From positions 124,001-188,000 of the forward strand of contig JAJFKE010000038.1 in the NCBI GenBank assembly GCA_021773355.1: a stretch of 64,000 nucleotides of DNA, written 5' to 3'. The notes beneath the pieces were generated by a model. That model was not told where the DNA came from. It ran no database searches and worked only from the letters and a program-made list of their open reading frames with translations. Both the position numbers and the translations under genes were made by a program. Positions 8,498-16,963 of the stretch are shown here, piece by piece (the stretch's first letter is position 1; the number at the start of each line of letters is the position of its first letter). Source of the stretch: Gammaproteobacteria bacterium (GTDB taxonomy: Bacteria > Pseudomonadota > Gammaproteobacteria > Pseudomonadales > Pseudohongiellaceae).

Positions 8498-9751
8498 ATG
8501 CATAGTATGAGTAACAGTCACAAGCAAGTAGATTTAATAGGATTAGCAAAATTCACCTTCATCTTTCTGCTGGCTATCTCTGTTACCGGCTACGATTCTT
8601 ATGCGCAGGAACACAGCGATCCGCGCTGGGTAACAAGCTGGTCCACTTCGCCCAGTACCCTGCCAAATTCGGAAGATGAGCCCGAAGGTATCGCAGATCA
8701 AACCCTGCGTTTAATCGCTCACACCAGCGTGGGTGGCAGCAGTGTTCGAATACGGCTGAGTAATTTACATGGAAACAAGCCCATAACAATAGGCGCAGCC
8801 TCCTTGGCGATTCAATCGGAAGGCAGTACCATTCAAGCTGACAGCAATGCTGCACTCCGTTTTGCCGGTCAATCTTCGGTGACCATAGCCAAAGGCGCGG
8901 TCATTCTTAGCGACCCTGTCGCCTACCCCGTTCCGGAACTGGCAAATTTGAGTGTTAGCCTTTATCTGCCTGAAGACAGTGGTTTTCTAACGGCCCATGC
9001 CTTAGCCAATCAAACCAACTATATTTCGGAAAACGGCGATCACAGCTCCGCTACCGAGCTGCCGGTGGCAGCGGAAATCCCGGCCTGGAATCTATTGACC
9101 GCTATAGATGTTATAAATTCCGAGGCGGTTTCGGCGATAGCCACAGTCGGTGACTCAATTACCGATGGCTGGGGATCCACAGCGAGTGCAAATCAGCGCT
9201 GGCCAAATCACTTTGCGCGCAAGCTTTTTAGTGATGCCGAGGGCAAGAAGTTTGCAGTGGTAAATGCAGGCATCAGTGGTAATCGGGTTACCACCGAGGC
9301 CAATCCGCTATTTGGTCAGAACCTACAGGCTCGACTCGAACGAGATGTGCTCGCTCTCAGCAATGTTAGTCATATGGTATTGATGGAAGGCATCAACGAT
9401 ATTGGTATGTCAGCAAGAGCGGGGCTGATCTCTGCCAGTGAAGTTATTGCCGGTTATAGACAAGTTATTGCTCGTGCACACGCCAGGGGAATAAAGATTA
9501 TTGGGGCAACCTTGACACCTTACGAGGGTGCAGCCTATTTCACCACAGAGGGCGAATTAATTCGGCAAGAGGTTAACGCATTTATACGTAACGGCGGAGA
9601 ATTTGATGCTGTCATTGATTTTGAGAAAGCTGTACAAGACCCTGCCAATCCCAGCCGTATTCTTCCAGCTTTTACCGAAGATAATTTGCACCCAAATGAT
9701 GCAGGCTACAAAGCCATGGCAGATATTGTGGATGTCTCCCTGTTCGAATAG
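8498..9751 (+). CDS. Exported SGNH/GDSL-family hydrolase
   Basis: 417 residues with an N-terminal hydrophobic export signal ending near SYA-QEH. The N-terminal half is a beta-rich accessory domain (about 40-205). The SGNH hydrolase domain follows with Ser220 in VGDSITDGWGS, Gly/Asn blocks (NAGISGNR, MEGINDIG) and the terminal D-x-x-H in DNLHPNDAGY. This architecture is common in secreted esterases acting on acetylated sugars or aryl esters. Monocistronic; converges on a small lipoprotein gene 12 bp away. Substrate unknown. Confidence 0.88.
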   Translation: MHSMSNSHKQVDLIGLAKFTFIFLLAISVTGYDSYAQEHSDPRWVTSWSTSPSTLPNSEDEPEGIADQTLRLIAHTSVGGSSVRIRLSNLHGNKPITIGAASLAIQSEGSTIQADSNAALRFAGQSSVTIAKGAVILSDPVAYPVPELANLSVSLYLPEDSGFLTAHALANQTNYISENGDHSSATELPVAAEIPAWNLLTAIDVINSEAVSAIATVGDSITDGWGSTASANQRWPNHFARKLFSDAEGKKFAVVNAGISGNRVTTEANPLFGQNLQARLERDVLALSNVSHMVLMEGINDIGMSARAGLISASEVIAGYRQVIARAHARGIKIIGATLTPYEGAAYFTTEGELIRQEVNAFIRNGGEFDAVIDFEKAVQDPANPSRILPAFTEDNLHPNDAGYKAMADIVDVSLFE

Positions 9752-9763
9752 CCTGAATTGCAA

Positions 9764-9991
9764 TTAGCGCTGCAGTCGTTCCTGCAATTCTTTTTCTCTT
9801 TGAGCAGCAGCATCGAGTAGGGTTTGTTCAACGGTATTAGCCGCTTCCAAGGCTTGTTGCTGAGAATTAGAGATAACTCCCCGCGATTCAGTAACCGGTG
9901 TCAAAGCATCCTGCTCTGCACTACAGCTCATGAGGGCTGGTAATACGGTTGCAACAACAAAGATTCTTAATAGGTTTCTAGAAATACTCAT
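9764..9991 (-). CDS. Small hypothetical lipoprotein
   Basis: 75 residues: short signal peptide with lipobox LMSC (Cys at about 23), then a polar, Gln/Glu/Ala-rich segment likely to form a helix (QQQALEAANTVEQTLL). A strong ribosome-binding site (GGGGGAG) precedes the ATG at 9991, which supports expression. No recognised domain. Lies between the SGNH hydrolase and ppc, on the opposite strand to both. Confidence 0.7.
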   Translation of the reverse strand: MSISRNLLRIFVVATVLPALMSCSAEQDALTPVTESRGVISNSQQQALEAANTVEQTLLDAAAQREKELQERLQR

Positions 9992-10120
9992 GACTCCCCC
10001 TGTTAATCTAACAAGTTAGATTTTATCGACGATTGCTAATCTATTCTGCATATAACTTGCAGTGCAAATATTCGGTTACAATAGCAGCACCCCTTACAGC
10101 AAACTGTGACACGGACAACA

Positions 10121-12685
10121 ATGAGCGACTCTCTATCAAGCACATTTGAAGAACTGATTGGTCTGAACTACCAACTGTACAACGGCCTATTTCTAACCTT
10201 GCCGCTGGATGCTGTCGAGAAGACTGGATTGCTGCTACCGCTTCTCGATGCAGCCTGTCACGATGGTCTGGACGCTGGCAAAAGCCCGGACTCCATCATC
10301 GAAGAGTTCTTTGAACTGCACAAACCTCATTTCAAAGCACAAGAGAAAATAAATTTCCTATTTAAGGTCATACAATACGTTGAGCGACAAGTAGTGCTGG
10401 TGGATGCACTCGAAGATGCAGCCTACAAAAAAATGCATCAAGTGGATAAGCTAAAAATCTTACAAAGTGTCGTGGAGAAAGTAGAATCCGAAAAACTGGA
10501 TAAAGAATTTTCTGAAGTTCTTAAGAATTTTGGCATTCGAGTTACACTAACTGCACACCCCACACAGTTCTATCCCGGGCCGGTGCTGGCAATAATAAAT
10601 GACCTAACCCGTGCCATTTCTCGCAGCGATATTTCGGCGGTAAGAGGTTTATTGCAGCAGCTAGGGAATACACCCTTTTCCCGCAAAGAAAAGCCCTCCC
10701 CCTACGACGAAGCTGTACTGTTAAGTTGGTATCTGGGAAATATTTTTTACCCGGTTATGGGGCAGATCGTCGATAAGCTCGCCAGCCAGTACGAACAGGA
10801 AATCGCTCAGAACCGCCAACTTATGACCATTGGTTTCTGGCCAGGCGGAGACCGCGATGGCAACCCCTTCGTGACCGTAGCAATCACTCGACGAGTGGCT
10901 GCAAAACTTCGTTACAGCATAGCGAGTTGCTACCACCGCGATGTTCGGGATTTAAAGCGCCGCCTTACCTTCACTGGAATCTATGACATTCTCGATGATA
11001 TTGAAAAACAGTTGCACGACGAACTGTCGGAAAGTAATCCTGTCTATTGTTTGAGCACAGAGGTATTGATCGCCAAACTTAATGCTATCGAAAAAATACT
11101 AGTAGAAAAAAATCAAAGCCTGTATCTCGATAAACTACGTTCCTTTAGACGCAAAGTGAACCTTTTTGGATTCTATTTTGCGAGCCTCGATATTCGACAA
11201 GATAGCCGGGTTATCCACCGGGCCCTGAGTGCCGTCGCCGAGAAAAACCCTGACTTGATTTCAGCCATGAGCGAGCTAAGCGAGCCGCAACAGGTAGAAC
11301 AACTGTTCAGGGTCTCAGGCAATATTGATATTGCCTCATTCGATGAAGCTATTCTGCAAGACACATTGAAATCGTTTCCCGTTATAAGTGACATTCAGGC
11401 AGTCAATGGCGAGCAAGGCTGTCATCGCTATATCATCAGTAACTGCCATGGACCGATTGATATGGCGCGAGCCTATGCCCTGTTCCAGCTCTGCGGTTGG
11501 CAGGGAAAACCACTAAGCGTCGATATAGTTCCTCTATTTGAATCCATCAACGATCTACGTAGAGCAGGCGAGTACATGCAGCAAATATACGCCAACCCGG
11601 TGTATAAAAAGCATCTAAGCGAGCGCGGCAATCGTCAAACTGTAATGTTGGGTTTTTCCGACGGAACCAAAGACGGCGGCTATTTAATGGCCAATTGGGC
11701 TATCTATAGAGCGAAGGAAGATCTCACCGCCGTTTCCCGCAAGGCCGGAATAGAAGTGACCTTCTTCGATGGTCGCGGTGGCCCTACTGCCCGTGGTGGA
11801 GGCAATGCCTATTTATTCTACGCCGCCTTGGGCAAAAAAATTGAGAGCAATCAAATACAGATGACCGTGCAGGGCCAGACCATCAGTTCCAATTTCGGAG
11901 TAAAACCAGCAGCCCAACATAATCTAAGCTTGTTATTGGCGGCCGGCTTGGAAAACAATCTTTATGACCGCCCGGAAAGAGAGCTCACTACTCAGCAGAG
12001 CCAACTGATCCAAACACTTGCCGAAGCCAGTCTGGAAAAATACGAGTCCTTAAAACAGCATGATTTATTTCTTCCCTATCTCGAAGAGATGAGTACTCTG
12101 AACTATTACAATATGACCAACATCGGTAGTCGACCGGCAAAACGTGGCGATAGCACTGAATTGAAATTCGAAGATCTGCGTGCGATTCCCTTCGTTGGTG
12201 CCTGGGCTCAGTTAAAACAAAACGTTCCTGGCTACTATGGCTTGGGTACCGCCTTGCACGCGCAGGAAGCTGCTGGCCAACTTGAGCACTGTATACAACT
12301 TTATAAGGATTCTGGGTTTTTCCGTGCGCTCATCGCCAACAGTATGCAGAATTTGGCTAAAACCAATTTCCAGCTAACCCGTTATATGGAAATGGATGAA
12401 AGATTTGGCGAATTCTGGAAGATGATCTTTGCAGAGTACCAGTTGACTCATACCATGGTGTTAAAAGTAGCTGGGCAAGATTTTCTATTGCAGGACAATC
12501 CACGTGCTCGACTAAGCATCGAACTTCGGGAGAGAATAGTGCTTCCGCTACTAGTCACGCAACAATTTGCTCTCATGAAAATTCATGAACTGCGAAACGA
12601 AAACGAGGCGTTAATAGACGACTATGAGAAAATGGTTGTGCGTTCGCTGTACGGAAACATCAACGCTTCAAGAAACTCCGCATAG
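10121..12685 (+). CDS. ppc: Phosphoenolpyruvate carboxylase
   Basis: Anaplerotic enzyme: PEP + bicarbonate gives oxaloacetate + phosphate. 854 residues from ATG 10121 (GTG 10106 also possible), slightly short of E. coli (883). Catalytic blocks visible: LTAHPTQ (catalytic His), GGDRDGNP, GFSDGTKDGGYL, FFDGRGGPTARGGGN (Gly-rich PEP/bicarbonate loop), and VGAWAQLKQNVPGYYG. The C-terminus is RNSA rather than the usual NTG. Cytosolic, monocistronic. No regulatory site could be assigned with confidence. Confidence 0.95.
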   Translation: MSDSLSSTFEELIGLNYQLYNGLFLTLPLDAVEKTGLLLPLLDAACHDGLDAGKSPDSIIEEFFELHKPHFKAQEKINFLFKVIQYVERQVVLVDALEDAAYKKMHQVDKLKILQSVVEKVESEKLDKEFSEVLKNFGIRVTLTAHPTQFYPGPVLAIINDLTRAISRSDISAVRGLLQQLGNTPFSRKEKPSPYDEAVLLSWYLGNIFYPVMGQIVDKLASQYEQEIAQNRQLMTIGFWPGGDRDGNPFVTVAITRRVAAKLRYSIASCYHRDVRDLKRRLTFTGIYDILDDIEKQLHDELSESNPVYCLSTEVLIAKLNAIEKILVEKNQSLYLDKLRSFRRKVNLFGFYFASLDIRQDSRVIHRALSAVAEKNPDLISAMSELSEPQQVEQLFRVSGNIDIASFDEAILQDTLKSFPVISDIQAVNGEQGCHRYIISNCHGPIDMARAYALFQLCGWQGKPLSVDIVPLFESINDLRRAGEYMQQIYANPVYKKHLSERGNRQTVMLGFSDGTKDGGYLMANWAIYRAKEDLTAVSRKAGIEVTFFDGRGGPTARGGGNAYLFYAALGKKIESNQIQMTVQGQTISSNFGVKPAAQHNLSLLLAAGLENNLYDRPERELTTQQSQLIQTLAEASLEKYESLKQHDLFLPYLEEMSTLNYYNMTNIGSRPAKRGDSTELKFEDLRAIPFVGAWAQLKQNVPGYYGLGTALHAQEAAGQLEHCIQLYKDSGFFRALIANSMQNLAKTNFQLTRYMEMDERFGEFWKMIFAEYQLTHTMVLKVAGQDFLLQDNPRARLSIELRERIVLPLLVTQQFALMKIHELRNENEALIDDYEKMVVRSLYGNINASRNSA

Positions 12686-12733
12686 CAATAACTCAGGCTT
12701 AGTCATTTCTTACTAACTCTGTGAGCAGGACCA

Positions 12734-13663
12734 TTATCGCCTGTTTCTTTGCATCTCCAACCAGGAGCTAAGCATAGTGGTTACGAATGCAATGTCTCCG
12801 GTATTTTGCGAGTTATGGCCTATTCCCGGCAGCGTAACCAGAGTCAAATCTCGCCCCATGGACTCCCAGGTATCATTCAGCGATTGATTCACGTAGGCAC
12901 CGTCATCCAAACCGTGAAACTCTAATACCGAAACCTGCAGTGGTACTATAGGCGATTCATCAACCATCCAGGGCGGCTTGGGATAATAGGCTCGGTAGTA
13001 GTTCAGCATGGCTTCGTAATCAGAGCGTTGATAGGCCGCCAGATAACGTTCATACCAAACCGTCCCCTGATGACTCTGCGCACGCCGCTGCGCATCCATA
13101 CCACCGAGGTCTCCCTCGGTGGTGGTGAATCTGGCGATATAGGCACTGCGCTGTTTCTGTTCGTTGTTTAGGGCCATCTCCCGTTTGCGGGATCGCGGAT
13201 GGGGACGATTGAAAATCACCAGATTTTCTGTCAATTGCGGATAAGCCTCGGCGAAAGACCAGGCGATTATGCCACCCCAGTCATGGCCAATAATAGTGGC
13301 CCTCTCGACTCCTAGATCGTTGATTACTGCTGCCACATCGGCTGTAAGATGGGGAATCTCGTAATTTTCTACGCCTTTGGGTCTATCGCTGCGGTTGTAG
13401 CCACGCAGGGAAATCGCAGCTACCCGATAGTCTCCAGCCAAGGCCGCCATCTGATAACGCCAGTCGTACCACTGATTTGGAAAGCCGTGAATAAACAGTA
13501 GTAGCGGTCCTTCACCCAAACTCACATAGTGAATTTTTACGCCGTCATTATAGGCATAGCCATGCTCAACCAAATCGTACAGTTCATCTACATCTACCTG
13601 GGCAGTGGCCGGAGTAACTAACAATAAAGACAAAAATAAAGTGGCTATAGCGAATCTGGACAT
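12734..13663 (-). CDS. Exported epoxide-hydrolase-like alpha/beta hydrolase
   Basis: 309 residues from ATG 13663, chosen because GGGAGA lies upstream and a clean signal peptide (cleavage near ATA-QVDV) follows. Hydrolase features: FIHGFPNQWYDW oxyanion region, nucleophile Asp128 in GHDWGG, and the late histidine in GIGHNSQ. The Asp nucleophile and the HGFP motif are typical of epoxide hydrolases and haloalkane dehalogenases. Export to the periplasm suggests action on environmental substrates. Stand-alone. Confidence 0.85.
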   Translation of the reverse strand: MSRFAIATLFLSLLLVTPATAQVDVDELYDLVEHGYAYNDGVKIHYVSLGEGPLLLFIHGFPNQWYDWRYQMAALAGDYRVAAISLRGYNRSDRPKGVENYEIPHLTADVAAVINDLGVERATIIGHDWGGIIAWSFAEAYPQLTENLVIFNRPHPRSRKREMALNNEQKQRSAYIARFTTTEGDLGGMDAQRRAQSHQGTVWYERYLAAYQRSDYEAMLNYYRAYYPKPPWMVDESPIVPLQVSVLEFHGLDDGAYVNQSLNDTWESMGRDLTLVTLPGIGHNSQNTGDIAFVTTMLSSWLEMQRNRR

Positions 13664-13867
13664 TAAAAGTCTCCCTATGAACTCATAAGCTGCTGACCAG
13701 CTAGAATAAGCGCAGCACCCGAGGTAGTCTAGAACTGGGAGAACCCAACTAACAGATTTAGCCGCCTGCCAGGCCTGAATCTCTTTGCAACGCAGGAGCA
13801 GACCCAATACTATGCAAAGCGATCGAAAGCTGGTGACAGCTATTCACTCTATCAACAGGAGAAGTTT

Positions 13868-14419
13868 ATGAAATTCAACGGGTTCTTTAAGCCTCTAAAA
13901 ATGGCACTGCTTATTTGCTTTTCCATAACAGCAATAGGTCAGAGTAATTCACAGGACAAAGAAAAACAGCTGGATGTGACTGCTGCGCTATTCAAATGCC
14001 TGAACGAAATGACCAAGTCAGGAAGCGGTGCCTTTTTTGTAGATAATATGCTCGGCGAGCTTGAGGCTACCGTGGCCGTCGCCAATTCAGACACAGGTGG
14101 AGAGTATCCATCTGGCTCGTTGATTTCATTAGTTCCTACCGAAGTGATGATAAAGCACGAATCTGGTTGGAACGAAGCCACCAATGACTGGGAATTCTTC
14201 GAACTCAATGTTTCTGAGCAGGGATCGGAAATCGCCGTACGCGGAACCACGGAAGTGGTTAATCGATTCGGCGGCAACTGCTTTGGCTGTCATGTATTAG
14301 CCAGGCCCGAGTGGGATCTAATCTGCGGCACAGACCATGGCTGTGCTCCACTTCCTATTGATCGTGAAACCATAGCCAACATCCAGAACAGCGATCCACG
14401 CTGCATAAAGGAGAACTAG
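13868..14419 (+). CDS. Exported CxxCH (c-type heme) protein, cytochrome P460-like layout
   Basis: 183 residues with a signal peptide (to about residue 28) and one heme c attachment site, CFGCH, near residue 139, followed by further cysteines. The single C-terminal CxxCH after a mostly beta domain recalls cytochrome P460-type proteins, but I do not see enough to assign that family. AGGAG precedes the ATG. It precedes an alpha/beta hydrolase on the same strand by 185 bp. Probably a periplasmic redox protein; partner unknown. Confidence 0.72.
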   Translation: MKFNGFFKPLKMALLICFSITAIGQSNSQDKEKQLDVTAALFKCLNEMTKSGSGAFFVDNMLGELEATVAVANSDTGGEYPSGSLISLVPTEVMIKHESGWNEATNDWEFFELNVSEQGSEIAVRGTTEVVNRFGGNCFGCHVLARPEWDLICGTDHGCAPLPIDRETIANIQNSDPRCIKEN

Positions 14420-14604
14420 AGGTTTTCTCGCCGGCTAAACTGGGAGTTGTCAGACCGGACTCGCGGTTTTGTCGCAGCCCAGAGTAGACTCGGCTTTTCA
14501 GAGAACAGCCGCTTTGAAAGATTATGAACAATCTGGAATACTCTGTCGCTCGTTACCCATCAGCGACTAATAATAACCTAAGCGAAACCCAAGGTAAGTT
14601 GAAC

Positions 14605-15633
14605 ATGTACTATCTAAAACAACGATTACTTCTATCTATCGGCACTATTCTCATTAGTTTGGTAGCGGCGAGCGCCGTTGCACAGACTGAGTGGCCAGAA
14701 GTTGCACCGGCGGAGCCGCCAGCCCACTGGGGAGCTGTTTCTGCCAATTTCGAAGAGATACCATATCCCTATCCCGTGCATTTTCTGGAGCTCAACCGCT
14801 TCCAGCAAGACCTACGTATGGCCTATATGGACGTTCCCCCTAGTGGCCGCTCCAATGGACAAACTGTACTCATCCAACACGGCATGAACTTTTACTCTGA
14901 AGCCTATACCCCCACAATAAATGCGCTAGCAGCGGCAGGTTTCCGCGTTCTTGCCGTAGACCGCATAGGCTTTGGCAAATCTTCAAAGCCGATTCTGCCT
15001 TATAGCTTTAATTTCGTCGCCGCCAATATGAAATCCCTGCTGGATGAATTAGGTATAGAGGAAGTCGCCATAGTGGGTCATTCCATGGGCGGCATGACCG
15101 TAAGCCGCTTCGCCATGGTTTATCCGGAAGTCACTACCCATGTGGTCATGGTTAATCAGATCGGCCTAACCGATCAACGTCAGAGTCGCCCCTGGAGAGA
15201 CCCTTTTGTTGGCGGCGGAGCTACTACTTACCAATCTATTCTGCGCGGACACCAGCGCTATTTCCCACTTAAATGGCCTCCAGAGCACCTGGAGTTCGTA
15301 CGCCGGCAGTTCGGTCAAACCATGAGCGGTGAATGGCCCAGGCTGGCACAGGTACGCAGATTGCAAGGGCAGATGCTGTATGACGATCCGGTTGTGTATG
15401 ACTGGCAGCACATCGAAACCAAGGCTTTGGTTGTCGGCGGTGAAGAAGATGGTCTGGTAGATGACTTTCCAACTCTCGCGCACAACGTTGCCGACCAATT
15501 GCAGAATTCAGCAATATTGCTCTACCCTAACGTAGGCCATGCGCCGCAGATTGAGATTCCAGATCAGTTCCATGCCGACCTGATTCGGTTTCTGAAATCT
15601 GATCCAAACGATCCTGCCAGTAACTGGAAGTAA
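14605..15633 (+). CDS. Exported alpha/beta hydrolase
   Basis: 342 residues from ATG 14605; this start places a signal peptide (MYYLKQRLLLSIGTILISLV, cleavage near VAQ) at the N-terminus, whereas upstream in-frame starts would bury it. Hydrolase motifs: IQHGMNF, DRIGFGKSSKP, nucleophile Ser160 in GHSMGG, acid in VGGEEDGLV, and histidine in NVGHAPQ. Resembles lipase/esterase-like alpha/beta hydrolases. One of four hydrolase genes in this 8-kb stretch. Substrate unknown. Confidence 0.85.
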   Translation: MYYLKQRLLLSIGTILISLVAASAVAQTEWPEVAPAEPPAHWGAVSANFEEIPYPYPVHFLELNRFQQDLRMAYMDVPPSGRSNGQTVLIQHGMNFYSEAYTPTINALAAAGFRVLAVDRIGFGKSSKPILPYSFNFVAANMKSLLDELGIEEVAIVGHSMGGMTVSRFAMVYPEVTTHVVMVNQIGLTDQRQSRPWRDPFVGGGATTYQSILRGHQRYFPLKWPPEHLEFVRRQFGQTMSGEWPRLAQVRRLQGQMLYDDPVVYDWQHIETKALVVGGEEDGLVDDFPTLAHNVADQLQNSAILLYPNVGHAPQIEIPDQFHADLIRFLKSDPNDPASNWK

Positions 15634-15733
15634 AAACGAGATTTAGAGTCAAAAAAGACAGGTCGGAATTATTAAAGGTCAATCACGATATTAGTAATTT
15701 CGTTCTGTCCCATCCCTCTCACTTACCAGCTTC

Positions 15734-16963
15734 CTACCCACTGGAGCCAGCAGTTTCATGCATCGGAGTCTCTGTTTCCCTGCTGCCATTTTTATTTCCG
15801 GTGGCGAATCGCTCTACCTCAGATGCTTGCAGTATATCTCCGAAATATATACCTTGCCCTTCGGTAGCACCGCAATCGTATATGAATTTAAGACATGCCT
15901 CGGTTTCTATGCCGTCCACGCAAGTCGCCAATCCAGCCTTATTACAAAGGGAGATTAAGGTGCTGACATTAAATTCCGCTTCCACGTCTTCTGTCACGCG
16001 CCTAACAATATCACGACTAATTCTAAGCTCAGTAAATGGCAGGTGGAGCAGCTTGTTAAGATCCGAGGAATCAGACCCGATGGTTTCTATTGATACCTTA
16101 AATCCTTTTATTCTCAATCGCGTAAGAAAATCCAAAGCTGCTGTTGAATTTGAAAGAGCAGCCTTTTCACTAATTCCAAATGTCACTCGATTGGGCGAAA
16201 TCCCGCATTTATCCACTTCACTGGCGAGAAAACCGGGAAGCGTATGGTCTATGATCATTGCGTCATCAATATTGATAACAATACCTATATCAAGCCCACG
16301 ACTCGACCATCCGCTATAGGTCTCTAATGCTTTATCCACTACTACATGACAATATGTCTTGATCAAATTAGCAGCTCGTATCTTAGGCATGAAGATTCCC
16401 GCCGATTGCGGAATAGCTTGCTTGCCGACCCAATTAACATGGGCCTCTACACTGGCAATAGCAGACCCTGCCAGGGACCGAATAGCCATTCTCGGTCGAT
16501 AGCTAAGCACAAACTCTCCTGCTCCCAAAACGTTCTGAAATTCCTGGGTGGTGAACTTGGATGACGGTTCTAATTCGTTCTTCAAGGCTGTTTGAATATC
16601 TTCAATTAAAAAAGGTTTGGCAAGCGTACCTGCGATATTCAAATTACACTGCTTACCCACTTCACTTGCGGATTTCAGAATCGTTCCATCAATTCCGCTG
16701 ATAAGGAATATTTTGGACTTACAACCCATATCAGCGAGGAAATGAAGCACTTCCACTCCATCGTATCCCGGCAAGCATAGGTCTAAAAAAATGACGTCTG
16801 GTTTAAAGTTACGAAATGTCTCTCCAATCGACTCATGGTCATTTACGCAGTTCACAGAAAAATCCATCTCTTCTGTGACATGTTTTATGAAGTCTGTAAT
16901 ACCTTCGTCATCGTCTATTACCAGTAACTTAGGTGGGAATGTGTTCACAAATTCAGCTTTCAT
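15734..16963 (-). CDS. Response regulator with degenerate EAL domain (REC-EAL)
   Basis: 409 residues. Receiver domain 1-125 with IDDDEG acidic cluster, phospho-acceptor Asp61 (FLDLCLPG) and the conserved Lys in LAKPF. EAL-type domain from about 145. EAL has become EAH (173-175). The catalytic DD pair is ET in SIETIGSD, and the usual K-I-D reads R-I-S. Some glutamates are kept (GIETEACL) with an Asn in VINIDD. Active EAL phosphodiesterases need those acids, so this copy is probably inactive and acts as a c-di-GMP sensor or protein-binding output. The start overlaps the stop of the hybrid kinase gene (ATGA), so they are coupled and likely partners. Confidence 0.85.
   Translation of the reverse strand: MKAEFVNTFPPKLLVIDDDEGITDFIKHVTEEMDFSVNCVNDHESIGETFRNFKPDVIFLDLCLPGYDGVEVLHFLADMGCKSKIFLISGIDGTILKSASEVGKQCNLNIAGTLAKPFLIEDIQTALKNELEPSSKFTTQEFQNVLGAGEFVLSYRPRMAIRSLAGSAIASVEAHVNWVGKQAIPQSAGIFMPKIRAANLIKTYCHVVVDKALETYSGWSSRGLDIGIVINIDDAMIIDHTLPGFLASEVDKCGISPNRVTFGISEKAALSNSTAALDFLTRLRIKGFKVSIETIGSDSSDLNKLLHLPFTELRISRDIVRRVTEDVEAEFNVSTLISLCNKAGLATCVDGIETEACLKFIYDCGATEGQGIYFGDILQASEVERFATGNKNGSRETETPMHETAGSSG

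Noticed and set aside
10049..10082. Possible ppc promoter (TTGCAG, TATAAC, TACAAT hexamers)
   Set aside because: No pair lies at 16-18 bp spacing, so no promoter is called.
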